Shown: positions 1 to 10,173 of the stretch, piece by piece
How positions within the stretch are numbered: position 1 is the first letter of the stretch
Layout: each line of letters begins with the position of its first letter
Assembly: GCF_031202305.1 (NCBI RefSeq)
Contig: NZ_CP101731.1
Span: forward strand, 3,823,507-3,887,506
Direction: 5' to 3'
DNA length: 64,000 nucleotides
Source: Pelagibacterium sp. 26DY04
GTDB lineage: Bacteria; Pseudomonadota; Alphaproteobacteria; Rhizobiales; Devosiaceae
Notes under the pieces: model-generated
Database searches by the model: none
What the model saw: only the letters and a program-made list of their open reading frames with translations
What the model was told of the DNA's origin: nothing
Made by a program: the position numbers and the translations under genes

Positions 1-39
1 CGGGGGCGCCCGCAACCCTATTGAGACAAGGCGGCTCGC

Positions 40-2805
<2,766 letters not shown>

Positions 2806-2827
2806 GGCGGCAGCACCCGAGAAAACG

Positions 2828-2853
2828 AAAGGGCGGCTCGAGCCGCCCTTTTT
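2828..2853 (+). terminator. Rho-independent terminator of acnA
   Basis: Stem GGGCGGC (2831-2837), loop TCGA, stem GCCGCCC (2842-2848), then five T. It begins 25 bases after the acnA stop. The A-run on the left side could let it also work for the opposite strand. Confidence 0.9.
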
Positions 2854-2858
2854 GTTTG

Positions 2859-2987
2859 GAGCGTGTCCAGCAAAAGCATGTCCGTGGCGTGACCGGGGAT
2901 GGAAACGGTTTTGCGGTTCGGACACGCGACAATGCAAGGATCAGGGCCGAGGATTTGATGCAAATCAAATCCTGAACGGCGTTAGAG
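2859..2987. repeat. Bipartite hairpin repeat, copy 1 (modules A + B)
   Basis: Module A is a stem GCGTGTCC (2861-2868) / GGACACGC (2920-2927). Module B is a stem AGGATTTGAT (2950-2959) / ATCAAATCCT (2964-2973). The outer edge, GTTAGAG, contains the TAA stop of the permease gene read on the minus strand (2982-2984). It belongs to a seven-copy family in this window (see findings). Confidence 0.85.
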
Positions 2988-3722
2988 ACCGAGCACCATT
3001 TTCAGCCCGATCACGCCCAGAAAGATCAGGATCATCCTGTCGAACGCCTCCGCCGAAAGTTTTGCGGCCAGCCACTGCCCCACGGGCATGAAAAGGAAAG
3101 TCGGCAGCAGCGCAAAGACACCCTGCAGCAGCCATTCGGGCCGCAGCACGCCCGCGACCCACAGCGCCGGTGCCTGCACCAGCGCCAGAACCAGGAACAT
3201 GGCCGAAATCGCGAAAACCAGCGGCTCGCGCGGCAGGCGCATGGCGTGAATGAAGGTCACCCCGATCGGGGCCGAAATGCCCGTGGAGCCATGCAGCAAT
3301 CCCGCTCCGAGCCCGGCCGGAATCGCCCAGCGGCGCGCCGCCGCCTGGCTGATCGCGAAATGGGGCTTTGAAAGCCGCAGGCCGAGATAGGCCAACAGCA
3401 ATATCCCCAGCGTCAGCGCCAGCCCGCGTTCGGGCACGGCGGTCAGAAACCATGTCCCCCCGACCACCCCCAGCGCGCAGAAAACGAGCATCAACCCCAG
3501 AAAACCCAGCCGGTCGGCATGCCGCGCATGCTTGAAACGCCAGATCTGGTAGACATTGGAGACCAGCACCGGCACCAGCAGCACGGCGATGGCATGTTGC
3601 AGCCCGAACAGGGTGGCGAGGATGGGAATGGCGATGAGCGGCATGCCCATGCCGGTCGCCCCCTTGGAGATCGCCCCCGCGCCGACGGCGACGAAGATCA
3701 GGGCCAGAGTGGAAAAATCCAT
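2982..3722 (-). CDS. TSUP-family (TauE/SafE) membrane permease
   Basis: A 246-residue integral membrane protein with about seven or eight hydrophobic segments and the two-fold repeated architecture of the TauE/SafE family. These are putative exporters or importers of sulfite, organosulfonates or other small anions. Conserved glycine-rich stretches GAISKGATGMGMPL near the N-terminus and LHGSTGISAPIGV in the second half fit the family. No neighbouring sulfur gene suggests the substrate, so the specific cargo is unknown. Its stop codon lies in the edge of a dispersed repeat. Confidence 0.85.
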   Translation of the reverse strand: MDFSTLALIFVAVGAGAISKGATGMGMPLIAIPILATLFGLQHAIAVLLVPVLVSNVYQIWRFKHARHADRLGFLGLMLVFCALGVVGGTWFLTAVPERGLALTLGILLLAYLGLRLSKPHFAISQAAARRWAIPAGLGAGLLHGSTGISAPIGVTFIHAMRLPREPLVFAISAMFLVLALVQAPALWVAGVLRPEWLLQGVFALLPTFLFMPVGQWLAAKLSAEAFDRMILIFLGVIGLKMVLGL

Positions 3723-3821
3723 GGAATCCAGACTCGGAAATATCGAGATCGCGGCCGACCGGCCGCTCCGCGATTGCTAGCCCAAGCCAGCCTGGAGCGC
3801 AAATCTTCCCATCGCCCCTCT

Positions 3822-3926
3822 AGAGCGTGTCCAGCAAAAGTGGAAACGGTTTTGCGGTTCGGACACGCGACAAAACAAGCGCTTAGAGCATTGAAGCGAT
3901 TCGGAGAAAAGCGGAAATGCTCTAGA
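3822..3926. repeat. Bipartite hairpin repeat, copy 2
   Basis: Module A stem GCGTGTCC (3825-3832) / GGACACGC (3861-3868). Module B stem AGAGCATT (3885-3892) / AATGCTCT (3916-3923). Both ends read CTAGAG/CTCTAG. The right end contains the TAG stop of the cupin gene (3922-3924, minus strand). Confidence 0.85.
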
Positions 3927-4248
3927 GCCAGACAGTCACAAAATTCGGGCTGGCATGGATGTCGATCATCTCCAGTGGCTCAGGCCCGAGATTTTCGAAC
4001 CGATGCGGCACGCCTGCCGGCGCGACCACGATGTTGCCGGCCTTGGCCACATGGGTCGTTTCACCGAGCGTGAATCGCACCGTACCGGAACGCACGATAA
4101 AAGTTTCGGCATAAGGATGGGTATGAAGCTGCGGCCCGTATCCGATGGCCTCGGAGCGGTTGAAAATGATCGAAACCCCGCTGCCGCTGTCGGGCTCCTC
4201 CCACTCCCCGTGCCAGCCCTCCGGCCCGGTCCGCAACGCTCCATCCAT
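3922..4248 (-). CDS. Small cupin-domain protein
   Basis: A 108-residue single-domain cupin. The metal-binding motif is visible as HTHPYAETFIV, with a conserved Gly-rich turn and a second-motif histidine in APAGVPHRFEN. Such proteins are metal-dependent small-molecule enzymes or sensors. No catalytic activity can be assigned from the sequence, and the neighbours (permease, tRNA) do not help. The stop codon is provided by the edge of dispersed repeat copy 2. Confidence 0.8.
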   Translation of the reverse strand: MDGALRTGPEGWHGEWEEPDSGSGVSIIFNRSEAIGYGPQLHTHPYAETFIVRSGTVRFTLGETTHVAKAGNIVVAPAGVPHRFENLGPEPLEMIDIHASPNFVTVWL

Positions 4249-4352
4249 GATCTCGCTCCGCTTTCATGAGCCAGAGCCATACCACCATGAGCGGACCGCA
4301 AAAACGACAAAGGAGCCTTCCGGCCCCTGCGCATTCCCTTGCGGGAGAAAAT

Positions 4353-4427
4353 TGGAGCGGGCGATGAGATTCGAACTCACGACCCTAACCTTGGCAAGGT
4401 TATGCTCTACCCCTGAGCTACGCCCGC
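4353..4427 (-). tRNA. tRNA-Gly(GCC)
   Basis: The minus strand folds into a cloverleaf: acceptor GCGGGCG / CGCCCGC, D-arm GCTCAGGGGTAGAGC, anticodon loop TTGCCAA with anticodon GCC, T-arm with GTTCGAATC, discriminator T and encoded CCA. Length is 75 nt including CCA. It lies between the cupin gene and the thioredoxin operon. Confidence 0.97.
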
Positions 4428-4647
4428 ACTCCAAGTCCCGGTGCGCTCTTGGCGGCACCGCGATGGGCGCCTATATGCCCAACCGAAATGACAATTGCAA
4501 CCCATATTTTTGCAGTTCCCGAGACGTTGTCTCAACCGGGCCGATCACTGTGCCCGATCAGGGCTTTTGCACCGGCGATCCGCTTGGTGTAAGGGTCGAG
4601 CAACGTCCGACGCTCCGAACCAAAGCGTCAAGCAAAGGCACGAGAAC

Positions 4648-5589
4648 ATGGACTTAAGCCTCAATCCCTCCCAGGCCCAGACGCAAACCGACGATTCGCT
4701 GATCGTTGAGTCTTCGACAGCACGCTTTCAGGCCGACGTGCTCGAAGCTTCGCTCAGCCGGCCGATCCTCGTCGATTTCTGGGCTCCCTGGTGCGGCCCC
4801 TGCAAGCAATTGACCCCGGCCCTCGAAAAGGTCGTGACCGCGCTCAAGGGCAAGGTGGGTCTGGTCAAGATCAATGTCGATGAGAACCAGGCTCTCGCCG
4901 GCCAGATGGGCGTGCAGTCCATCCCCGCCGTTTTCGGCTTTGTCGGCGGCCGTCCAGTCGATGGCTTCATGGGCGCACTGCCCGAAAGCGAAGTGGCCCG
5001 TTTTGCCAACAAGCTCATCGAAATGGCCAGCCGCGCCGGCATCGGCGGCCCCTCGGAAGCCGAAAGCCAGGTCGCAGCGGCGATGGAAGCCGCCCAGGCC
5101 GCACTCGAAGCCGAGGACTACGAGCGCGCCTATCAGATCTTTGCCACCGTGCTGCGCCATGCCCCCGATAATGTCGATGCCGTGGTCGGCGTGGCCACCG
5201 TTCAGTTCAAGACCGGCGATAGCGACGGCGCCCGCGAAACGCTTTCCATGCTTCCCGAAGGGGAAAGCCATGCTGGAGCCGATGCCCTCATCAAGGCCAT
5301 AGCCCTTGATGAGGAAGCGGCCAAGCTGGGCGATGCCGCCGAACTCGAGCGCAGGATCGAGGCGAACCCCGCCGATCACCAGGCCCGCTTCGATCTCGCC
5401 ATGATCCGCAATGCCAGGGGCGATCGCCTGGGGGCCGCTCAAGCCCTGATCGCCATCATGGAACGCGATCGCGATTGGCAGGAGGATGGCGCGCGAAAAA
5501 AACTGCTCGAATTCTTCGAAGCCTGGGGCGCCAAGGATCCCGCAACGCTCAAGGGCCGCCGTATGCTGTCTTCCCTGTTGTTCCGCTGA
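4648..5589 (+). CDS. Thioredoxin-domain co-chaperone with TPR tail (CnoX/YbbN-like)
   Basis: A 313-residue protein. An N-terminal thioredoxin domain has the active site WCGPC with Cys49 and Cys52, and a C-terminal TPR-like half (about residues 140-313) fits the TPR_19/TPR_20 repeats of YbbN/CnoX. The family acts as a redox-linked holdase that hands substrates to GroEL or DnaK. Unlike E. coli YbbN (SXXC), both active-site cysteines are present, so thiol-disulfide activity is possible. I chose the ATG at 4648, preceded by AAAGGCACGAG. It is 27 nt upstream of a LON-domain gene, probably in the same operon. Confidence 0.88.
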   Translation: MDLSLNPSQAQTQTDDSLIVESSTARFQADVLEASLSRPILVDFWAPWCGPCKQLTPALEKVVTALKGKVGLVKINVDENQALAGQMGVQSIPAVFGFVGGRPVDGFMGALPESEVARFANKLIEMASRAGIGGPSEAESQVAAAMEAAQAALEAEDYERAYQIFATVLRHAPDNVDAVVGVATVQFKTGDSDGARETLSMLPEGESHAGADALIKAIALDEEAAKLGDAAELERRIEANPADHQARFDLAMIRNARGDRLGAAQALIAIMERDRDWQEDGARKKLLEFFEAWGAKDPATLKGRRMLSSLLFR

Positions 5590-5616
5590 TTGACCCCAAC
5601 GATTAAAGGATTTGCC

Positions 5617-6276
5617 ATGCGCCGCCCGGCCTCGATTTCTGAACTGCCGGACATGCTCGCGCTTTTTCCCCTGAGCCGCGCCCTGCTGCTGCCCGGAACA
5701 CACCGCCCGCTCAATGTTTTCGAGCCGCGCTTTGTCGCCATGGTCGATGACGCGCTGGCCGGAAACCGGATGATCGGTCTCATCCAGCCCCGCGATACCT
5801 CCGAGGAGGCGCCGCGCGGACAGGTGCCGCTGGAAAAGATCGGCTGTATCGGGCGGATCACCCATTTCGAGGAACAGGCGGAAAACCGCTATTTCATTAT
5901 TCTCGAAGGCGTGTGCCGCTTTGCTCCGGCCGAGGAGTTGACCGCCGCCACCCCCTACCGTCAGGCCCGCATCGACACATCGGCGTTCAGCGCCGATTTT
6001 TCACCCTATCTGGGCGAGGAGGCCGTGGATCGCCAGCGGCTGACCACGGTGTTGCGCAGCTATGCCGAATTTGCGCAGATCGAGGTGGACTGGGAAGAAA
6101 TCGAGGAGATGAGCACCGGCGAACTCATCAATCTTGCCGCCATGCTCGGACCCTACGGCCCGCTTGAAAAGCAGGCGCTGCTCGAAGCCAAGACCCTGGT
6201 CGAGCGCGCCGAAACCCTCATGGCCCTGGCCGAAATGGAAATGGCGCGGGCGCGCTCGGGCGTCGTGCTGCAATGA
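5617..6276 (+). CDS. LON N-terminal substrate-binding domain protein
   Basis: A 219-residue stand-alone LON N-domain protein without the AAA+ or protease parts of Lon. The signature beginning LPDMLALFPLSRALLLPG and the NVFEPRF segment are typical. Such proteins are often annotated as peptidase S16, but no catalytic Ser-Lys dyad is present, so it is probably a peptide-binding adaptor. ATG at 5617 is chosen because AAAGGA ends six bases upstream. It sits between the thioredoxin/TPR gene and a Trm112-like gene, an order I recall as common in Hyphomicrobiales. Confidence 0.85.
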   Translation: MRRPASISELPDMLALFPLSRALLLPGTHRPLNVFEPRFVAMVDDALAGNRMIGLIQPRDTSEEAPRGQVPLEKIGCIGRITHFEEQAENRYFIILEGVCRFAPAEELTAATPYRQARIDTSAFSADFSPYLGEEAVDRQRLTTVLRSYAEFAQIEVDWEEIEEMSTGELINLAAMLGPYGPLEKQALLEAKTLVERAETLMALAEMEMARARSGVVLQ

Positions 6277-6536
6277 GCCCTTCCCCCGGCCAGCCCCACG
6301 GCGATGCCGATCATCCGCGCTACCGGCTCGACCCGCGGACCATCGAAATGCTGGTTTGTCCGGTGACCAAGACCCGGCTGACGCTGTCCAAGGATGGAAC
6401 CGAGCTGATCTCGATCGTCGCCCGTTACGCTTTTCCCATCCGCAAAGGCGTCCCCCTGCTGGTGGTCGATGCGGCCCGCCATATCGATGAAGCCGAGGTC
6501 GAAGCTCTGCGCAACCGGCCGGCAGAGGGCGATTAG
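6273..6536 (+). CDS. Trm112-family small protein
   Basis: An 87-residue protein of the Trm112/UPF0434 family. It has the RTIEMLVCPVTKTRLTL core and the later segment ARYAFPIRKGVPLLVVDAAR. Family members activate or scaffold methyltransferases, but the bacterial partner is usually unknown. It overlaps the upstream LON gene by ATGA, so translation is probably coupled. Only one of the usual metal-binding cysteines is seen. The TAG stop is the first triplet of dispersed repeat copy 3. Confidence 0.85.
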   Translation: MSPSPGQPHGDADHPRYRLDPRTIEMLVCPVTKTRLTLSKDGTELISIVARYAFPIRKGVPLLVVDAARHIDEAEVEALRNRPAEGD

Positions 6537-6655
6537 AGCATGCCCAGCAAAAGCATGTCCATGACCGATGGAAACGGTTTTTGCGGTTCGGACATGCGAC
6601 AAAACAAGGCGTTAGAGCCGAGGATTTGATTCAATCAGATCCTGAATGGCTCTAG
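6534..6655. repeat. Bipartite hairpin repeat, copy 3
   Basis: Module A stem GCATGCCC (6538-6545) / GGACATGC (6590-6597), a variant in which GCG/CGC has become GCA/TGC on both sides. Module B stem AGAGCC (6614-6619) / GGCTCT (6648-6653) with inner AGGATTTGATT / AATCAGATCCT. It separates two convergent genes, and its two ends supply both stop codons. Confidence 0.85.
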
Positions 6656-7872
6656 GGTGCCAGTCCGCGCAACAGCTTGGCTCCCGAGGTTCCGGCTGCC
6701 TGGCCGATAAAGGCCTCCTTGAGCGGCGCGGCACGATCGACAAGCGAAAGCCCGAAATCGCGCAGCGCCCGCAGCGGGGCCATGTCGTTGGAAAACAGCC
6801 GGTTGAGCCCATCGGTCGCCAATGCCATGGCCGCGGTGTCCGCACGCCGCCGCCCCTCGTAGCGTTCGAGCACTTCGATCCGTCCGAAATCCTCGCCCAG
6901 CCGCAGGGCATCGATCAGGACTTCAGTGAGAACCGCCACGTCCCGCAAGCCGAGGTTCAGACCCTGGCCGGCCAGGGGGTGGATGACATGGGCGGCATCG
7001 CCCACCAGCGCCAGCCGCGGCGCGGCGAACCGATGGGCGAGAACCAGATGCAGGGGGAAACTCTGCACCTTCTCGGCGATCTCCACCTGTCCCAGCACCG
7101 ATCCCATCGCCGCTTCGATGCGGCCGGCAAGGTCGGCCGGTGCCATGGCGAGCAGCGCCTGCGCCATTTGAGGTTTTTCCGTCCACACCAGCGAGGATTG
7201 ATTGCCCTTGAGCGGCAGCGAGGCGAAAGGCCCGGCCGGGAGAAAATGCTCATAGGCGATGTCGTTGTGCGGCTCGCTATGGGTGATGGTGGTGACCAGC
7301 CCGGCCTGGCGGTAATCGTGCGAGAACGTTTTGATCCCGGCCAGATGGCGCAGCGTCGAACGGCCGCCATCGGCGGCAATCACCAGCGTTGCCCTGAGAG
7401 CCCGGCCATCCTCGAGCGTGATTTCAGCATGCGCCGGACCGGCCATGAACGCGGCCACCGCGCCGGGTTCAACAATTTCCACCGCGTCGATTCCGGCGAG
7501 CAACGCCGCCGCGCTCGCCGTGTTGGGCACCATGTGCGCAAACGGCTCGCCAGGCGTTGCGGGACCGGCGAAGTCGAGAAACACCGGACGCGCCATATCG
7601 CCGGTCCCCGAATCGGTGATCTTCATCGCCGCAATCGGATTGGCCGCGTCGGCCATGCCCGGCCACACCCCTATCGCCTCGAAAAGATGCCGCACGCCGG
7701 CGGCAATAGCCGAAGCGCGCGAATCCTGAGGCACCGACAGGTGCCGCCTGTCGAGCAGTCCCAGCGCGATTCCCGGCATGAAGCGGGTGAGCGCAATGGC
7801 CAAGGAGAGCCCCACCGGCCCACCGCCCACCACCAGAACGTCAAATGCCCGCGTTTTTTCCCCATCGGTCAT
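6652..7872 (-). CDS. UbiH/UbiF-type FAD-dependent ubiquinone-biosynthesis hydroxylase
   Basis: A 406-residue flavoprotein monooxygenase. The Rossmann FAD-binding motif VVGGGPVGLSLAIAL lies near the N-terminus, and the family motif LVGDAAHVIHPLAGQGLNLG near residue 290 contacts the flavin ribityl and pyrophosphate. Family members hydroxylate the aromatic ring during ubiquinone synthesis. Which ring carbon is modified (UbiH, UbiF, UbiI or the broader UbiL/UbiM types) cannot be read from sequence alone. The ATG at 7872 has AAAGGAC upstream and is preferred over longer in-frame starts. Its TAG stop is in repeat copy 3. Confidence 0.87.
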   Translation of the reverse strand: MTDGEKTRAFDVLVVGGGPVGLSLAIALTRFMPGIALGLLDRRHLSVPQDSRASAIAAGVRHLFEAIGVWPGMADAANPIAAMKITDSGTGDMARPVFLDFAGPATPGEPFAHMVPNTASAAALLAGIDAVEIVEPGAVAAFMAGPAHAEITLEDGRALRATLVIAADGGRSTLRHLAGIKTFSHDYRQAGLVTTITHSEPHNDIAYEHFLPAGPFASLPLKGNQSSLVWTEKPQMAQALLAMAPADLAGRIEAAMGSVLGQVEIAEKVQSFPLHLVLAHRFAAPRLALVGDAAHVIHPLAGQGLNLGLRDVAVLTEVLIDALRLGEDFGRIEVLERYEGRRRADTAAMALATDGLNRLFSNDMAPLRALRDFGLSLVDRAAPLKEAFIGQAAGTSGAKLLRGLAP

Positions 7873-8172
7873 GGCGCTTGTCCTTTCGATCGTGGATCCA
7901 CAATGCGCTCCCCAGCCCTTGAGTGGCAAGGGTGCCGATGCCGCACGGGATATCGAACAAGCTACCTGCACATAAAAGCGCCACGCTTGCTCCAGGGGCT
8001 GACTTCATGCACAAAAATTACGCATTTCTAATTATGGCGGGATTGCGGCTTCCTCTTTCGCTCCGATGGAATATTAGTAAATTCAATAACTTAGCTGTCA
8101 TGAATTTGGATTGGCACGGCTTTTGAGTCCGATTGCCCGTGTCAGGTGCGCAATCGGAAAGGGGAGCCACCC
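7873..8172. other. Intergenic region between ubiH-like gene and glnK
   Basis: About 300 bases without a gene between divergent transcription units. It is AT-richer around 8020-8110. It holds the ribosome binding site of the minus-strand hydroxylase and a sigma-54-like promoter for glnK. I see no convincing NtrC dyad. Confidence 0.7.
8112..8127 (+). promoter_or_regulatory. Sigma-54-like promoter of glnK-amtB
   Basis: TGGCACG (8112-8118), four bases, then TTGAG (8123-8127). This matches the RpoN -24/-12 consensus TGGCACG-N4-TTGC except for the final GC dinucleotide (GA here). It lies 46 bases before the glnK ATG, as expected for a nitrogen-controlled glnK-amtB operon. Confidence 0.7.
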
Positions 8173-8511
8173 ATGAAACTGCTAATCGCCATCATAAAGC
8201 CATCGCGGCTCGAAGAGGTTCGTCAGGCCCTCAATTCGCTCGATGTGCACGGCATGACCGTAACAGAGGTCAAGGGGTACGGACGTCAGAAGGGGCACTC
8301 CGAGATCTATCGCGGCACGGAATATGCCGTTCATTTCCTGCCCAAGCTCAAGGTCGAAATCGCTGTCGATGCCGCCCAGGTCGACGCTGTCGCCACCGCC
8401 ATCAAGGACGCGGCCCAGACCGGCCGTATCGGCGACGGCAAGATCTTCATCCTCGATCTCGAACAGGCCATCCGCATCCGCACCGGGGAAACCGGCACGG
8501 AAGCGCTCTGA
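8173..8511 (+). CDS. glnK: PII nitrogen regulatory protein GlnK
   Basis: A 112-residue PII protein that senses ATP/ADP and 2-oxoglutarate and controls the ammonium channel AmtB by binding it at the membrane. The T-loop KGYGRQKGHSEIYRGTEY places the uridylylation tyrosine at exactly residue 51. The B-loop TGRIGDGKIFI and C-loop regions are intact, so normal GlnD modification is expected. ATG at 8173 follows GGGAG. It is linked to amtB 27 nt downstream and preceded by a sigma-54-like promoter. Confidence 0.96.
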   Translation: MKLLIAIIKPSRLEEVRQALNSLDVHGMTVTEVKGYGRQKGHSEIYRGTEYAVHFLPKLKVEIAVDAAQVDAVATAIKDAAQTGRIGDGKIFILDLEQAIRIRTGETGTEAL

Positions 8512-8538
8512 GGCCCGGCGTCCATTTAGGAGACAATC

Positions 8539-9909
8539 ATGACATTGAAGAAAAGCAAATTGCTGGGCATGGCGGCGATGGCCTCCCTGCTCATCGCCCT
8601 GCCTGCTCTCGGGCAGGATGCCGCTCCGGTGGAAGAGGCGGCCGCGACGGTTTCGGAGGGCGTTTCGGCCGACGTCGTCTTCATCCTCAACTCGTTCCTG
8701 ATGATTTTCGGCGGCGTGTTGGTGATGTGGATGGCCGCGGGCTTTGCCATGCTCGAAGCGGGCCTGGTGCGCACCAAGAACGTTTCGATGCAGCTTTTGA
8801 AAAACATCTCGCTGTTTTCGATCGCTGCCATCGCCTATTACCTGATCGGCTACAACCTCATGTACCCGCTCGGCAACTGGACCATCGGTTCGGACGAAAC
8901 CGGCGGCTATCTCGGAGCCTTCGGCATCGCGATCCTCGAAGCCGTCGGCATCACCGCCGATACGGCCGACGATTTCTCCTATGCGGCGACCAGCTCGGAC
9001 TTCTTCTTCCAGGTGATGTTCTGCGCCACCGCGGCCTCGATCGTCTCGGGCACGCTTGCCGAGCGCATCAAGATCCTGCCCTTCCTGATCTTCACCGTCA
9101 TCCTGACGGCGCTGATCTACCCCATCCAGGCGTCCTGGAAGTGGGGCGGCGGGTTCCTCGATGCCATGGGTTTCCTCGATTTCGCCGGCTCGACGGTCGT
9201 GCACTCGGTTGGTGGCTGGGCGGCTCTGGCCGGCGCCATCCTGCTGGGCGCCCGCAACGGCAAGTACAACCCCGACGGTACCGTCAACGCCATGCCCGGC
9301 TCCTCGATGCCGCTCGCGGCCTTGGGCACCTTCATCCTCTGGATGGGCTGGTTCGGCTTTAACGGCGCGTCCCAGCTCGCCATGGGCTCGGTGGGCGATG
9401 TCGCCGATGTCGGCCGCATCATGGCCAACACCAATGCCGGCGCTGCCGGCGGTGCGGTCGCGGCTCTGGTCCTTACCGCCCTGCTCTACAAAAAGGTCGA
9501 CGTCACCTTCGTGCTCAACGGCGCGCTGGCCGGTCTCGTGGCGATCACCGCCGAACCGCTCACCCCGGGCCTGGGCACCGCTTCGATGATCGGCGCCGTT
9601 GGCGGGGTGATCGTCGTCTTTGCCGTGCCGCTTCTCGACCGGCTCAAGATCGACGACGTGGTGGGCGCCATCCCCGTCCACCTTCTCGCCGGCATCTGGG
9701 GCACCATCGCCGTGGTCTTTACCAACCCCGACGCCAATCTGGGCGTCCAGCTCCTCTCGATCGTGGTTGTCGGCATCTTCGTCTTCGCGGTCAGCTTCAT
9801 CGTCTGGATGATCCTCAAGGCGACCACGGGCCTGCGTCCGACCGAGGACGACGAAGCCCTCGGGCTCGACAAGGCCGAAGTCGGCGTCGAGGCCTATCCG
9901 GAATTCTGA
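8539..9909 (+). CDS. amtB: Ammonium transporter AmtB
   Basis: A 456-residue inner-membrane ammonium channel. It starts with a cleavable signal-like segment (about residues 1-26, ending ALPALGQ) followed by roughly eleven transmembrane helices. The Amt signatures are visible: WMAAGFAMLEAGLVR early, the first-pore His region STVVHSVGGWAALAGA, and the second-pore His region in VHLLAGIWGTIAV. TAGGAG precedes the ATG. It is the second gene of the glnK-amtB operon and is followed by a strong hairpin. Confidence 0.96.
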   Translation: MTLKKSKLLGMAAMASLLIALPALGQDAAPVEEAAATVSEGVSADVVFILNSFLMIFGGVLVMWMAAGFAMLEAGLVRTKNVSMQLLKNISLFSIAAIAYYLIGYNLMYPLGNWTIGSDETGGYLGAFGIAILEAVGITADTADDFSYAATSSDFFFQVMFCATAASIVSGTLAERIKILPFLIFTVILTALIYPIQASWKWGGGFLDAMGFLDFAGSTVVHSVGGWAALAGAILLGARNGKYNPDGTVNAMPGSSMPLAALGTFILWMGWFGFNGASQLAMGSVGDVADVGRIMANTNAGAAGGAVAALVLTALLYKKVDVTFVLNGALAGLVAITAEPLTPGLGTASMIGAVGGVIVVFAVPLLDRLKIDDVVGAIPVHLLAGIWGTIAVVFTNPDANLGVQLLSIVVVGIFVFAVSFIVWMILKATTGLRPTEDDEALGLDKAEVGVEAYPEF

Positions 9910-9925
9910 TCGGATTTCCCGCACC

Positions 9926-9951
9926 GGAACGGCGCCCATGGGCGCCGTTCC
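9926..9951 (+). terminator. Hairpin after amtB
   Basis: Perfect 11-bp stem GGAACGGCGCC (9926-9936) / GGCGCCGTTCC (9941-9951) with loop CATG, 16 nt after the amtB stop. There is no clear T-run, so termination strength is uncertain. Confidence 0.7.
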
Positions 9952-9959
9952 TCCGTCTC

Positions 9960-10093
9960 CAAGGCTTGAGGCGGCATGCAGCCCATATCCCTCTTGACCC
10001 CACATCCAAGAGGCCTTCCCACTCGCAATCGATATGGGCTGCATCCCCTCTCGAGCGCCTTGCCCCGCCCCCATGGCGGGGCTTTCGATTTTT
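9960..10093 (+). ncRNA. Candidate small structured RNA with its own terminator
   Basis: A nested hairpin. CAAGGC (9960-9965) pairs with GCCTTG (10057-10062). A perfect 14-bp arm ATGCAGCCCATATC (9976-9989) pairs with GATATGGGCTGCAT (10031-10044). An inner CCTCTTG (9990-9996) pairs with CAAGAGG (10007-10013). A classical terminator follows: GCCCCGCC (10062-10069) / GGCGGGGC (10075-10082) and a T-rich tail. No ORF fits. The promoter was not identified, and it could instead be a 3'-UTR element of amtB. Confidence 0.6.
10062..10093 (+). terminator. Rho-independent terminator of the candidate small RNA
   Basis: Stem GCCCCGCC (10062-10069) / GGCGGGGC (10075-10082), followed by TTTCGATTTTT. It is the strongest terminator between amtB and ftsK. 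Confidence 0.85.
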
Positions 10094-10114
10094 CACCCGG
10101 CTGCTAATCGGAGG

Positions 10115-10122
10115 TTAACCAT
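10115..10122 (+). promoter_or_regulatory. CtrA-type motif upstream of ftsK
   Basis: TTAACCAT, 51 bases before the chosen ftsK start. This 8-mer resembles the CtrA site described for rhizobial species, and ftsK belongs to the cell-cycle genes that CtrA controls in Caulobacter. A single 8-mer can occur by chance. Confidence 0.4.
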
Positions 10123-10173
10123 GCGCGGCTAGGGTTGGCTCCAAAAGTATTGCGTAACCTGCCGGCAGTTCCG

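Noticed and set aside
4495..4647. Upstream in-frame extension of the thioredoxin/TPR gene
   Set aside because: The added 51 residues are unlike any thioredoxin N-terminus; the ATG at 4648 has a ribosome binding site.
8182..10074. Minus-strand ORF (630 codons) opposite glnK and amtB, and plus-frame ORF 8133-9362
   Set aside because: Shadow frames of two clearly identified genes; compositions are Arg/Gly/His-rich and lack any family signature.
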